Shown piece after piece: positions 1 through 8,010 of a stretch of 64,000 nucleotides of DNA. The number at the start of each line of letters is the position of its first letter. The stretch's first letter is position 1. The notes under the pieces were generated by a model. That model had not been told where the DNA came from, ran no database searches, and saw nothing but the letters and a program-made list of their open reading frames with translations. Source of the stretch: an uncultured Saprospiraceae bacterium (GTDB taxonomy: Bacteria > Bacteroidota > Bacteroidia > Chitinophagales > Saprospiraceae); the NCBI GenBank assembly GCA_937941765.1, contig CALDGQ010000078.1, forward strand, positions 1-64,000. The letters run 5' to 3'. The position numbers were made by a program, and so were the translations under genes.

Positions 1-397
1 TTAATATTATTTCATTAATTTTACTTTGTCCTCGCCGGACTGGCAATACTTTTTCCCGATGAAAAAGTATTCAAAAAATCCTGGCTTTACACAGTTTTTA
101 ACGCTCCAAAAGTTTTAAAATCCTAAAATGAAAAAACTCGCCTAACATTACTTTTTCACCTTTAATTGCTTTGCTATGTGTACAGGCAAGTTTAGATGTG
201 ATATTCGTTTAGCTCTAACAATTTTCATTTCTTAACGGATTTTAAATCTTTTTCCACTAAACTGTATAATGCCAATCCTGAAATTTTAACCAGTTCCTAA
301 TTATCAACATCTGGATAGCTCGTATTTTAATTGTTATGATAATTGCATACCCCTTTTTTCGATCAAATCAATTAACTTACTTTTAAACACCCCTATT
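1..397. other. Intergenic region without a recognisable gene
   Basis: I see no gene with coding character here. The only structure is an inverted repeat, AATACTTTTT at 45-54 and AAAAAGTATT at 62-71, with a 7-base loop. It resembles dispersed hairpins found between genes of Bacteroidota, but only this copy occurs in the window. The rest is low-complexity AT-rich sequence downstream of the arsM-like gene. Confidence 0.5.
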
Positions 398-1447
398 TTA
401 ACAACATGATTCCGCCGAATTAGTATCACCTTTAAAAGGAATATTTCCGCCGCAACCTTCAAAGATGCCATAGTGTGTATCCCAATTCCCAAAAAACTCA
501 AAGTGATTGGCCAATCGTGTATCCTGAAGCATCTTGTAAGTATTGCCACAGACCGTCATCATTTTTCCCACTGGAAAATTGTGGTGATCATCCAAATCAA
601 AACTGGCTTTTTTTCCTTCAATTGTTCCTTTGTATCGGACGGCTTGTCCATAATCTTCACAATCACTTTCAAGTCCTTCTAACTTCCAAAGTCGATAGGT
701 CACTGAAAAGAAATTGATGTCTCCGAGTTTTGTTTCCAACTCCGGATTCTCCACCAACATCGATCTACTCTCAGCTACACGAGGATCGGTGAATCCTGCT
801 TTTTTTGCAATATTTAAAAAGTCATTCCAATATAAGGCACCGCTCAAACACTCTCCCCAAAGCACTGGATCTTTTTGCAACGCTTCACTGATTCTGCGAT
901 CACTATATACATCACTGAAATACATTTCGCCACCTGGTTTCAATAAACGAAAAGCATCGTCAAGTACTTTTTGTTTGTTGACTGCTAAATTGATAACGCA
1001 ATTGGAAATGATTAAATCAAAACTTCCTTCTTTCAGATCAAGTTGATCAAGATTGTCAATATTTCCTTTGATGAACTTAACATTAGATCTACTAAAACCA
1101 AATTGTTCGGTATGATAGTCAATGTATTTATTAGCAACCGCCAATTGTTCATCCGTCATATCCACACCAATTACTTCTCCTTTTGGTCCGACTAACTTGG
1201 AAGCAATAAAACAATCTCGTCCACTGCCTGATCCCAAGTCTAGAATTTTCAATCCATCTAGTTGATAAGGAATTGTCAAACCACAACCATAATATTTTGC
1301 TTGCACTTCATCATGGACTTGCGCAAGCACCTCTCTTATATGTTTTGGTGGAGGCGTCAAAGTACAACATGCATTTGTTTGCAAATCTGCATTGGTCTCT
1401 AATGCTTTGCCATAATATTCCTGTACTTCTTGATGTTTGGTATCCAT
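398..1447 (-). CDS. arsM: Arsenite S-adenosylmethionine methyltransferase (ArsM-like)
   Basis: This protein is predicted to transfer methyl groups from S-adenosylmethionine to As(III) in the cytoplasm, giving volatile or excreted methylarsenicals. The SAM-binding motif I is LDLGSGSGRD near residues 69-78. Counted from the ATG at 1447, cysteines C27/C28, C55, C150 (SNCVINL) and C200 (GECLSGALYW) are present. Their 28- and 50-residue spacings equal those between the four arsenic-binding cysteines of algal ArsM (C44/C72 and C174/C224), so the full thiol set seems intact. The chain ends in Cys-Cys. An upstream in-frame TTG would add four residues; the ATG is preferred. The gene stands alone, with no ArsR repressor beside it, so its regulation is unknown. 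Confidence 0.88.
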   Translation of the reverse strand: MDTKHQEVQEYYGKALETNADLQTNACCTLTPPPKHIREVLAQVHDEVQAKYYGCGLTIPYQLDGLKILDLGSGSGRDCFIASKLVGPKGEVIGVDMTDEQLAVANKYIDYHTEQFGFSRSNVKFIKGNIDNLDQLDLKEGSFDLIISNCVINLAVNKQKVLDDAFRLLKPGGEMYFSDVYSDRRISEALQKDPVLWGECLSGALYWNDFLNIAKKAGFTDPRVAESRSMLVENPELETKLGDINFFSVTYRLWKLEGLESDCEDYGQAVRYKGTIEGKKASFDLDDHHNFPVGKMMTVCGNTYKMLQDTRLANHFEFFGNWDTHYGIFEGCGGNIPFKGDTNSAESCC

Positions 1448-1597
1448 AATCTTGGTCAAATTTATCTTTGAATTTGTAATGATAAAGTTAACGTTTTTTG
1501 GAAGTAAAAGTTGTATTGATGGAGACTTGTTGGGTGGTTTTTGTGCTTTGCAACTTGGAATTTATATTGGAGTATGTTCTCTTGCTTCGTAGATATC

Positions 1598-1661
1598 CAT
1601 CCCTGTACCAGCATAGCTGGACGTCCCTTGCCTTTTTAAAAAAAGGAAGGGAGGCGTACGT
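1598..1661. repeat. Hairpin module, copy 1 (abuts TIR element)
   Basis: Two consecutive hairpins are visible: CCAGC-ATA-GCTGG at 1608-1620, followed by GGACGTCC, then a CCCTTgCCTTTTT / AAAAAGGAAGGG stem at about 1624-1652. The same order of parts, in the opposite orientation and with different stem bases (CCGAC-TTT-GTCGG), is found at 23900-23958. In both places the module directly adjoins an element with CAGACTGTGCG ends. Confidence 0.6.
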
Positions 1662-1776
1662 CAGACTGTGCGAAAATACTCGTTCGAGATGAGAGGTTAG
1701 AAACCTTCATCTCGTAACACACACGGTATTCGAGCAAAAGGTTTCTAACCTCTTTGCTTTGGGAGTTTTCGCACAG
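1662..1776. mobile_element. MITE-like element with CAGACTGTGCG terminal inverted repeat, copy 1
   Basis: The element begins CAGACTGTGCGAAAA and ends TTTTCGCACAG, so its right end is four bases shorter than the left. The interior is almost identical to the copy at 14895-15013. It folds into two smaller hairpins, GAGATGA..TCATCTC and AGCAAA..TTTGCT, which are themselves partly complementary through AGGTTAGAAACC and GGTTTCTAACCT. An 8-bp GCGTACGT lies on both sides (1654-1661 and 1785-1792). It encodes no protein, so any movement must have depended on an enzyme supplied in trans. Confidence 0.72.
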
Positions 1777-1815
1777 GCGAACGTGCGTACGTGAACAATT
1801 GCGATAAAAAAACAA

Positions 1816-1841
1816 AAAGCACCCGACTTTTCGGATGCTTT
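1816..1841 (-). terminator. Intrinsic terminator of ssb
   Basis: The stem AAAGCACCCGA (1816-1826) pairs with TCGGATGCTTT (1831-1841) with one mismatch around a 4-base loop. Read on the minus strand it is followed by a T-rich run (from the A-run at 1806-1818). It lies 50 bp downstream of the ssb stop codon. Confidence 0.75.
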
Positions 1842-1891
1842 CGTTCAGAAACATTAAAACAATATTTTAAAAAACTATTTTTTTCAAAGCC

Positions 1892-2239
1892 TTAGAAAGG
1901 CATATCAGATTTATCTAAAAACATATACTCATCTACAATCACTTCAGTAGTGTATTTCTTGTTACCATCTTTGTCTTCATAATTGCGATGAACCAATTTT
2001 CCATTCAATGCGACTTCAGATCCTTTCTTCAAATACTTCACAAAGTTTTCTGCATTCTTTCCCCACGCTACTACATTGTGCCATTGGGTATCATTTACTT
2101 TTTCTCCTTTGGCGTTTTTGTAGACTTCATTGGTTGCAATCGAAACACTCATTCTTTTTTTGCCAGAATCATAAGCTACTAGTTTTGGTTCCTGTCCTAG
2201 ATGTCCGATTAATTGTACACGATTTCTTAAGTTGTTCAT
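1892..2239 (-). CDS. ssb: Single-stranded DNA-binding protein
   Basis: This is an OB-fold protein of 115 residues that coats single-stranded DNA during replication and repair. It starts MNNLRNRVQLIGHLG and carries the family signatures WHNVVAWGKNAENF and LKKGSEVALNGKL at residues 52-82. It is much shorter than the 160-180 residue housekeeping SSB because the disordered linker is nearly absent, but the acidic tip for partner binding (SDMPF) is kept at the very C-terminus. Short SSBs of this kind are common as second copies in Bacteroidota. A TAnnTTTG box lies about 130 bp upstream and a terminator follows the gene. Confidence 0.93.
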   Translation of the reverse strand: MNNLRNRVQLIGHLGQEPKLVAYDSGKKRMSVSIATNEVYKNAKGEKVNDTQWHNVVAWGKNAENFVKYLKKGSEVALNGKLVHRNYEDKDGNKKYTTEVIVDEYMFLDKSDMPF

Positions 2240-2369
2240 AATAAAAATGTTTTTCTGCTGCTGGCTGACGCCATCAATTGAATGTATAATTTATGATGTT
2301 TGATATGATCTTGTTTTTTGTGCTCTCGTCGTAACGATCGAGAAAATATCGTACATCAAATTGTCGATG

Positions 2370-2377
2370 CAAAGTTA
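2370..2377 (-). promoter_or_regulatory. Candidate -7 promoter box for ssb
   Basis: TAACTTTG on the minus strand matches the Bacteroidota -7 consensus TAnnTTTG exactly and lies 131 bp upstream of the ssb ATG. No convincing -33 TTTG was found at the usual spacing, so the assignment is tentative. Confidence 0.35.
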
Positions 2378-2417
2378 CGTTGCCATCCAAGTCGTAGTCG
2401 GGTGTTAAACATTTACT

Positions 2418-2447
2418 GTCGTTTATAGTCGTTTGTAGCCGTTTGTT
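2418..2447. repeat. Three tandem decamers upstream of an orphan gene
   Basis: Three consecutive 10-bp units read GTCGTTTATA, GTCGTTTGTA and GCCGTTTGTT. They are bracketed by the direct repeats CGGGTGTTAAAC and CGGGTGTGAAC. A 10-bp period equals one helical turn, so a protein-binding array is possible. The remainder of the 2240-2543 gap is featureless apart from the ssb promoter box. Confidence 0.35.
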
Positions 2448-2543
2448 TTACGGGTGTGAACAGGGAATTGATTAGATGTTGAATGTGGTGAGATTGTTGG
2501 AAATTTTTGGTTTTGGGGTTTTTGTTATGATTGGTGGGGTGGA

Positions 2544-3041
2544 ATGGGTATATTTGGTTTGATGATGATTGCGAATCTCCTAGTAGCTCAAAGAGACGAC
2601 ATATCATTATCCGTTAGATGGAATTTGAAAAAAGATATGAGATATAAACTTGGACAACCAAAAGATTTGGATTCAATAACTGATAAAGATATACTTGAAA
2701 ACAAAGTATGGCTCTGGGTTTGGGAAGCTGGTGTTGAAAATGAATATGATGATGATTGGCAAGTTCCTGTTATAGGTATTGAAAATATTACTCAAGACTT
2801 TAAAGAGCCAATAATTAGTTTAGAAATTATTGGATCAGACAAAATAGCGTCTGGATCGTACAATTCAGAAAGGAATGCAATCTTTGGGATAGCTATTTGG
2901 GAAACTGGTGAATGGAAATTGGTCAGAGACTGTTCATTAATCACACCTGTTCAATTCAAATCTATGGTTAAGATTAATGGCGAGGAAGGAAAAGTATTCA
3001 AATTGAATTCTAAAGAAGACGATGAAGCAAATGCATTATAA
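2544..3041 (+). CDS. Hypothetical protein, 165 aa
   Basis: I do not recognise this family. The protein is acidic and looks rich in beta strands, with a tryptophan-rich stretch (VWLWVWEAG, about residues 54-62) followed by an acidic EYDDDW segment. The first 16 residues are weakly hydrophobic (MGIFGLMMIANLLVAQ), but they do not form a clear signal peptide. The ATG at 2544 is the first usable start after an in-frame stop at 2469; ATGs at 2562 and 2565 are alternatives. The DNA just upstream is unusually G-rich on the plus strand. The protein is probably cytoplasmic. The size and isolated position recall small immunity proteins, but nothing in the sequence proves that. Confidence 0.6.
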   Translation: MGIFGLMMIANLLVAQRDDISLSVRWNLKKDMRYKLGQPKDLDSITDKDILENKVWLWVWEAGVENEYDDDWQVPVIGIENITQDFKEPIISLEIIGSDKIASGSYNSERNAIFGIAIWETGEWKLVRDCSLITPVQFKSMVKINGEEGKVFKLNSKEDDEANAL

Positions 3042-3111
3042 TATTTGCACTTAAACCATGTTAGTTTTAGTCAATTTATTTTACCTTCAACCAACCAAAA
3101 AAACAACCAAA

Positions 3112-3633
3112 ATGAAAAACCTAACATTCCTATTCCCAGCACTTCTATCCCTATCCATTTGCTTCTACTCATGTAGTGACGACGATGCACCAGATCCAGA
3201 ACCAGACCCAGTTGACGTCGAATTAACCATCATACCAGGTCAAGGAATCAACAACTTAAAAATCGGCGATCTCGGAAGCAAAGTCCAAACAGAATTAGGA
3301 GACGACTATCAACCTGTTATCAATGTAGGTGGCTCCGGAAATGCAACGTACAATTATTTCAATGCTTCAGAAGGGCTTGATATTATTTTTGGACAACAAA
3401 ATTCTGGCGACTTAGATATCAATACACTTCCGATACAATCATTTTATTTGTTCGATGATTTTGATGGAATGACAGCAGAAGGTATCAAAATCGGAAGCAC
3501 AAAAGCAGAGGTGGAAGCTGCCTACGGTGAACCAGATGAAGTCGATATGTGGGCGAATGTGTATTACATCGGCATGCTCATTTCTTATGATGACATGGAT
3601 TTGGTGCAAAATATTACTATACTTGAAATCTAA
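3112..3633 (+). CDS. Putative outer-membrane/periplasmic lipoprotein
   Basis: The N-terminus MKNLTFLFPALLSLSICFYSC is a lipoprotein signal peptide with Cys21 as the likely lipidation site, followed by the acidic Asp/Pro tether SDDDAPDPEPDPVD. The remaining ~135 residues contain GxGINNLKIGDLGSKV and a later DGMTAEGIKIGSTKAEVEAAYG. These look like two copies of a 'k-I-G-s-t-x-x-x-V' motif also seen in other bacterial envelope proteins, so an internal duplication is likely. The ATG at 3112 was chosen because the upstream in-frame extension would spoil the signal peptide. The function is unknown. A strong terminator follows. Confidence 0.75.
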   Translation: MKNLTFLFPALLSLSICFYSCSDDDAPDPEPDPVDVELTIIPGQGINNLKIGDLGSKVQTELGDDYQPVINVGGSGNATYNYFNASEGLDIIFGQQNSGDLDINTLPIQSFYLFDDFDGMTAEGIKIGSTKAEVEAAYGEPDEVDMWANVYYIGMLISYDDMDLVQNITILEI

Positions 3634-3666
3634 GTTATAAGTTTTTTCTGCGTCCATATTTCTATT

Positions 3667-3705
3667 AAAACAGGGATTATAATTATAAATTATAATCCCT
3701 GTTTT
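3667..3705. terminator. Bidirectional intrinsic terminator
   Basis: A near-perfect stem pairs AAAACAGGGATTATAAT (3667-3683) with ATTATAATCCCTGTTTT (3689-3705), with A and T runs on both sides. It lies between the convergent lipoprotein gene (ends 3633) and coq4-like gene (ends 3731) and can serve both. Confidence 0.85.
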
Positions 3706-3730
3706 TGTATCCAACTACTCGAACTGAAAC

Positions 3731-4396
3731 CTAGCAAGCAATAGCATAAGTACGTTTGAAAAAGCCAAGCTTGACTTCCTCCAACGGATACTCAAATAAA
3801 TCTTCCCATGGATAAACAAAAAGGTTTTCGCTTTTGTCTCCTCTTTTCCATGAGATGGTGAGTCGGTCAATTAGGGAATGAAATTCCAATGGTTGCTTGA
3901 CCATCGTCCGTAGCAAAACGCCAATAATGATTAAGTAACTGATGGGCATACCCGTTTGTTTGGCAGTGAAAGCATTTACTTCCGCCTCTCCTAACAAATC
4001 AGTTCCGTATCCTAATACAACGTGTAAATAATCGTGGATTTTTCTACGACGTTCTCGTAAATATACCTCAGGAGTTGGGTCGATATTTTCCTGCAAAGGG
4101 TATACATCTAAGTTTTGAGAAGTCATGAAGTCATACATTTCTTTTCCAAATGAGTTGACCGGCATGTCTTTTAGTTTTTCTAAATCAAGTCTTTCATATC
4201 CATAATTCAATCGAATTTGATCTTGAATTGCTTCCTCTTTTAGCAATTTGTCAGTGGCTTGTTTGGCAACTTTGCTCTCTGATAATTTATTTCCAACATA
4301 CAACAAACTATACAAGCTCTTATTTGGAATTATTAATAGTCGAAATAGATGGTAGATAAATACCAGCTTATTTTTAATGCTTATTAACTTTTTCAT
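3731..4396 (-). CDS. Coq4-like protein, copy 1
   Basis: The C-terminal two thirds match the COQ4 family. The diagnostic metal-binding motif HDxxHx11E is complete: H121, D122, H125 and E137. In eukaryotes and proteobacteria COQ4 acts in ubiquinone biosynthesis (C1 decarboxylation/hydroxylation and scaffold), but Bacteroidota normally use menaquinone, so the substrate here is unknown. At 221 residues the length is normal for the family. Residues 11-23 (LVFIYHLFRLLII) are hydrophobic and could bind the membrane surface. A FabD-like acyltransferase gene lies 102 bp upstream in the same direction. A second Coq4-like protein is encoded at 32524-33030. Confidence 0.8.
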   Translation of the reverse strand: MKKLISIKNKLVFIYHLFRLLIIPNKSLYSLLYVGNKLSESKVAKQATDKLLKEEAIQDQIRLNYGYERLDLEKLKDMPVNSFGKEMYDFMTSQNLDVYPLQENIDPTPEVYLRERRRKIHDYLHVVLGYGTDLLGEAEVNAFTAKQTGMPISYLIIIGVLLRTMVKQPLEFHSLIDRLTISWKRGDKSENLFVYPWEDLFEYPLEEVKLGFFKRTYAIAC

Positions 4397-4498
4397 CTTA
4401 GATACTTTTTATTAGTGATCGTTTTACAAAAGACTAGGAAGTTGAGAACCTTCATTTCTTCTAATTTGAAACAAAGATTCCCAACAACGAATTTTTCT

Positions 4499-5437
4499 TT
4501 AGTGTTCTAAACCTAGATTATTATCCTTGAACCAATCTTCCAATTCAATGTTTGGTAGATTCAAATTCATCTTTTCGATAAAACGCAACAAGGTGTTTGC
4601 AGGTCCGATGTTGACGAACTTGACTTTTTTGTATTTCGAAACAATGTTATTAATCGTATCTGTAAAATAGAGTGTCGAATTAATATTCAACTTCGAGTCA
4701 TTGATAATCTCTTCTTGTTTTTTCAACTCTTTGGCAAAAACTGTAGAGAAAATAGGATACATCGTTTGATTTGTACTACAAGTATTTTCAATATCTTTTG
4801 CTAATGCTTGTGATACTGGATTCATCAACTTACTATGTAAAGGGAATGGATATAACAATTTGCAAACAATATTATTTGGCTTTGCAATTTTGACCATCCA
4901 TTTTTTGATTGCCTGAATTCCTCCTGCTACTAAAAAGAAACGTTCGTTTTGTAAAACACTGATTTCTAAATCATGTTCTTCTAATTGCAACACCGATTCC
5001 ATTTCGTAAATGGGTTTGTCCAAAAATATTTGCATCGTACCACCTGGCGCAACTGTTTCACTTAGTTCTGTAAATTTGTATAACAATAAAACTGCTTCTT
5101 CAAAGGTGCAAAGGTTAGATACAACAGATCTTGCAATGTCGCCAAGGGAAAGTCCCATTAACATATCAACGTGTTTTCCTGCTTTGGTGTACTTTTCAAA
5201 TATGGCAACTTGTGTAGCTAATGAACAAATCACTAGTTTTTGAAAACCTGCTAGTGAACGATCATTTTCTTGATTCATGTAAGAAGTTAGTCCTAGTGAT
5301 TGTCCTGTACTTTTTGAAATAATTTGATCTGCTAACAAAACTTTAGCACGAACTTCCTTAATTCGATTGGCTACTTTTCTGACTTTTGCGTCTTCAATAG
5401 CATCTGTTCCTGGAAATAATGCAATTACTTTCATCAT
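4499..5437 (-). CDS. FabD-like acyltransferase-domain protein
   Basis: The protein has the acyl-carrier-protein transacylase fold: an N-terminal KVIALFPG, the nucleophile elbow GLSLGD with Ser97, and the catalytic histidine H201 in FPLHSKLM (numbered from the MMKVIALFPG start at 5437). FabD normally has GHSLGE; here the elbow His is Leu. The arginine that holds the malonyl carboxylate in FabD (R117 in E. coli) aligns with a Lys in LLYKFTELS. The enzyme may therefore use another acyl group. At 312 residues it is the normal size for a stand-alone transacylase. No other fatty-acid or polyketide gene is adjacent; the nearest neighbour is coq4-like copy 1 downstream. A further in-frame start at 5539 gives a less plausible N-terminus. 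Confidence 0.72.
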   Translation of the reverse strand: MMKVIALFPGTDAIEDAKVRKVANRIKEVRAKVLLADQIISKSTGQSLGLTSYMNQENDRSLAGFQKLVICSLATQVAIFEKYTKAGKHVDMLMGLSLGDIARSVVSNLCTFEEAVLLLYKFTELSETVAPGGTMQIFLDKPIYEMESVLQLEEHDLEISVLQNERFFLVAGGIQAIKKWMVKIAKPNNIVCKLLYPFPLHSKLMNPVSQALAKDIENTCSTNQTMYPIFSTVFAKELKKQEEIINDSKLNINSTLYFTDTINNIVSKYKKVKFVNIGPANTLLRFIEKMNLNLPNIELEDWFKDNNLGLEH

Positions 5438-5751
5438 CTTAAATTTTTTATACCATTCAATTTTTTTCCAATTATTTATGACTATTGGAATATTAACTGG
5501 TATTAGTTTCACAATTATTATCACCTCAATAACAGGCAAATGGTCAGCTGTATTTATAGAAATTAGTAGAACATTGGGTTTTAAATTTATGATAATGACA
5601 GGGAGGTTGAGTATCTTGAATGAAAGTTTACGATTTGTAATATGTTGTTTAGAAATTTTACAATTTGTAGAAAATCATTGAGTGCTTCGAATGAGTTTTT
5701 GGTTCTATTTTGAGTTCTCTTTAAAGGGACGAAATAAAAGTGAGTTGTTAC

Positions 5752-5828
5752 GCTCCGTTGGAGCTAGACGAGTATTCGCAACAGCAAGTGGCGATGCCAC
5801 TTGCTGTTTGGTTTTACCCCGTTGGGGT
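5752..5828. repeat. Palindrome cluster with CCGTTGG mini-palindromes
   Basis: Three palindromes stand in a row: GCTCC-GTT-GGAGC (5752-5764), a perfect hairpin AACAGCAAGTGGC-GAT-GCCACTTGCTGTT (5780-5808), and ACCCC-GTT-GGGGT (5816-5828). A related cluster in inverted orientation lies at 16409-16457. The rest of the 5438-5888 gap is AT-rich and shows nothing else. Confidence 0.65.
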
Positions 5829-5888
5829 GGAGTTCGTGTAAACAAAAGCACATGTCTCAATGTTTTAAAATAATATAGCCGTAATCAT

Positions 5889-6581
5889 ATGACCACCATC
5901 ATCGACCTATCCCAAGAAATCTACGAAGGTATGCCAGTTTACAAAACACTACCTCAAGTCACCATGCGTGTACACAATACTCATGAGGAATGGGAAGGTA
6001 TCGAGCATCCAAAAAACCCAACAGTCAGTGTTCACAAAATGGAAATGGGAGAGCACACTGGAACACATGTCGATGCAATCAATCACATGGCAAAAGAACA
6101 TAAAGGACACTCCATAGATAAGATGCCATTAACGATGTTTTACACAGAAGGAATTTGTTTGGATTTGAGAAATAAAGGTTTGAAAGAATTAATTACAACA
6201 AAAGAATTACAAACGGCTTTGGAAAATGATGGTCTCGACATTAAAGCAGGAGACACGATTTTGATTTGTACCGATCATTACAAGAATTATTTTGGAACAG
6301 TAGATTGGGCGAATGGACCTGGCTTAACTTGTGATGCTGCTGAATGGTTGGGGAATCAAAAAATTGCAGCTTTCGGAGTTGAAACGATGTCGCCAGGTGT
6401 ATCTGGTGTTTCAAATAAAGAAGTACATAAAATATGTGGTCGATTGAATTTTACACATTATGAAAACTTAATTAATCTAAACTTACTACTTGGGAAAGGT
6501 CGATTTCGATTTATTGGATTGCCATTGAAAATAAGAGGAGGAACAGGTTCTCCAGTAAGAGCTGTTGCTGTTTTTGAATGA
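5889..6581 (+). CDS. Cyclase family protein, kynurenine-formamidase-like
   Basis: This is a metal-dependent hydrolase of the cyclase/KynB family. It has the signature HTGTHVDA at residues 56-63 (H56, H60, D62) and a further H66 that completes the metal site. KynB hydrolyses N-formylkynurenine to kynurenine in tryptophan breakdown; other members act on other amides or lactones. The 230-residue length fits. Kynureninase (16484) and a RidA protein close to 2-aminomuconate deaminase (23182) lie in the same window, which favours a kynurenine role, but they are 10-17 kb away and not in an operon. The WYL-regulator gene follows after 48 bp and may be cotranscribed. Confidence 0.75.
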   Translation: MTTIIDLSQEIYEGMPVYKTLPQVTMRVHNTHEEWEGIEHPKNPTVSVHKMEMGEHTGTHVDAINHMAKEHKGHSIDKMPLTMFYTEGICLDLRNKGLKELITTKELQTALENDGLDIKAGDTILICTDHYKNYFGTVDWANGPGLTCDAAEWLGNQKIAAFGVETMSPGVSGVSNKEVHKICGRLNFTHYENLINLNLLLGKGRFRFIGLPLKIRGGTGSPVRAVAVFE

Positions 6582-6629
6582 GGTAAATCGAATTTCAAGT
6601 CCAAATATCTTTCCGTAAATTGTAGTGTT

Positions 6630-7337
6630 ATGGCAGAAGACAAACCAAGGCTAGCACGACTCACTGCAATTCTCACTCAATTGCAATCAAAAAGAATCGT
6701 GACTGCACGAGAAATTGCAGAAAAACACAACGTCAGTATTCGTACCGTTTATCGTGATATTCGTACACTCGAAAAATCAGGAATCCCAGTTTTTGCAGAA
6801 GAAGGCAAAGGGTACTCATTGATGGAAGGATACAAATTGCCGCCAGTAATGTTTACCGAAGATGAAGCAAATGCGTTGATCACGGCTGAACAACTAATTG
6901 CTAAGAACAAAGACAAATCATTGGTCGATCAATATCACAATGCCATTGAAAAAATTCGTGCCGTTCTAAAATACAATCAGAAAGACAAGTCAGATCTACT
7001 CGCCGCGAGACTAGATATCAGAGCTAATAAAGAACACGAGCAAACTAGTGACCACTTAATCCGAATCCAAAAAGCAATTACTAACTATCAAGTGATGCAC
7101 ATAGACTACGCATCATTACAAGGAAAAAATTCAGAAAGAGATATCGAACCTTTTGCATTATTTCATACGCATGACAATTGGGTTTTAATCGCTTACTGTC
7201 AGTTGAGAAAAGAATTTCGATTGTTCCGATTGGATTGTATTCAAAAATTATCTGGACCCAAAGAGAAATTTGAACCACATCAAATGACCCTTCAAGAATA
7301 TTTTAAAAAAGCTCGAAAAAAATGGGAAACGGGCTGA
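6630..7337 (+). CDS. WYL-domain transcriptional regulator (YafY type)
   Basis: An N-terminal winged helix-turn-helix (residues 1-60, with the recognition helix in VSIRTVYRDIRTLEKSG) is followed by a WYL ligand-sensing domain (about residues 135-225, with the core WVLIAYC and FRLFRLDCI). Such proteins sense ligands or nucleic acids and usually regulate a nearby gene. The neighbour 200 bp downstream encodes a GyrI-like ligand-binding protein, a pairing often seen in this phylum. A TGACA-N6-TGTCA palindrome between the two genes is a candidate operator. The stop codon directly abuts a palindromic repeat. Confidence 0.88.
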   Translation: MAEDKPRLARLTAILTQLQSKRIVTAREIAEKHNVSIRTVYRDIRTLEKSGIPVFAEEGKGYSLMEGYKLPPVMFTEDEANALITAEQLIAKNKDKSLVDQYHNAIEKIRAVLKYNQKDKSDLLAARLDIRANKEHEQTSDHLIRIQKAITNYQVMHIDYASLQGKNSERDIEPFALFHTHDNWVLIAYCQLRKEFRLFRLDCIQKLSGPKEKFEPHQMTLQEYFKKARKKWETG

Positions 7338-7449
7338 TAAGTTTAAGTTTAATGAACGATGATACGCGGGAAAGTTTAAGTTTAATTAATCGTTCTGACG
7401 TTAACTCCACATCCGCACCTCACCCAATTAAACTTAAAACTTAAACTTA
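7338..7449. repeat. TAAGTTTAAG inverted/direct repeat, copy 1
   Basis: TAAGTTTAAGTTTAA starts at the base after the WYL gene's stop codon, recurs as AAGTTTAAGTTTAATTAA at about 7372-7389, and is answered by the complementary TTAAACTTAAAACTTAAAC at 7428 onward. The unit is shared with the tandem array at 34323-34542. It may form a long hairpin at the mRNA 3' end. Confidence 0.6.
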
Positions 7450-7471
7450 TTTTTAAACTTCACAAGACCCC

Positions 7472-7487
7472 TGACATACCCTTGTCA
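7472..7487. promoter_or_regulatory. Candidate operator TGACA-N6-TGTCA
   Basis: The inverted repeat TGACA (7472-7476) and TGTCA (7483-7487) is separated by TACCCT. It lies just upstream of a perfect TAnnTTTG box at 7499-7506, in the position of the promoter's upstream element. Binding by the adjacent WYL/YafY regulator is inferred from position only. Confidence 0.4.
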
Positions 7488-7498
7488 TACCCTGACTT

Positions 7499-7506
7499 TA
7501 AATTTG
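7499..7506 (+). promoter_or_regulatory. -7 promoter box for the GyrI-like gene
   Basis: TAAATTTG matches TAnnTTTG exactly and lies 34 bp upstream of the ATG at 7541, a normal leader length. The -33 region coincides with the candidate operator. Confidence 0.55.
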
Positions 7507-7540
7507 TATCATCATTAATTAATCAACAAAATTTTTAGTC

Positions 7541-7999
7541 ATGCAAAAAGTAACAATCGAACCGTTCAATGTAATCGGAATCAAAGTAAGAACATCTAAT
7601 GCTAATGGACAATCCGCTCAAGACATCGGACAATTGTGGGGGAAATTTATGTCAGAAGGTATCTTGCAACAAATTCCAAATCGAATAGATGATAGCGTGT
7701 TTTCAATTTACACCAACTACCAAAGTGATCACACCGAACCCTATGACACGATCTTAGGATGTAAGGTGAATTCACTAGAAAATATTCCTGAAGGAATGGT
7801 CGGACAATCTTTTGATGGTGGAACTTATGGCAAATTTATATCTAAAGGCGACTTGACAAAGGGTGTTGTATTCGGAACTTGGTCTGAAATATGGGAGTCC
7901 GATTTAGATAGGGTTTTTACTGCTGATTTTGAATTGTATGGAACTCGTGCTCAAAATCCATCGGATGCAGAAGTGGATGTGCTAGTTGCAATTAAATAG
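7541..7999 (+). CDS. GyrI-like / AraC effector-binding domain protein
   Basis: This single-domain cytoplasmic protein of 152 residues belongs to the GyrI-like small-molecule-binding superfamily. It has the typical opening VTIEPFNVIGIKVRT, the central YTNYQSDHTEPYDTILGCKV, and the closing WSEIWESDL...RAQNPSDAEVDVLVAIK region. Stand-alone members bind or hydrolyse small hydrophobic compounds. The gene is probably controlled by the WYL regulator encoded upstream. A long palindrome fills the convergent gap that follows. Confidence 0.85.
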   Translation: MQKVTIEPFNVIGIKVRTSNANGQSAQDIGQLWGKFMSEGILQQIPNRIDDSVFSIYTNYQSDHTEPYDTILGCKVNSLENIPEGMVGQSFDGGTYGKFISKGDLTKGVVFGTWSEIWESDLDRVFTADFELYGTRAQNPSDAEVDVLVAIK

Positions 8000-8010
8000 G
8001 ATTCTTTTGA

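Noticed and set aside
1498..1854. Short open frames of 64-72 codons on both strands around the first TIR element
   Set aside because: They run through repeat DNA, and one is shared between repeat copies only because the repeat itself is conserved.
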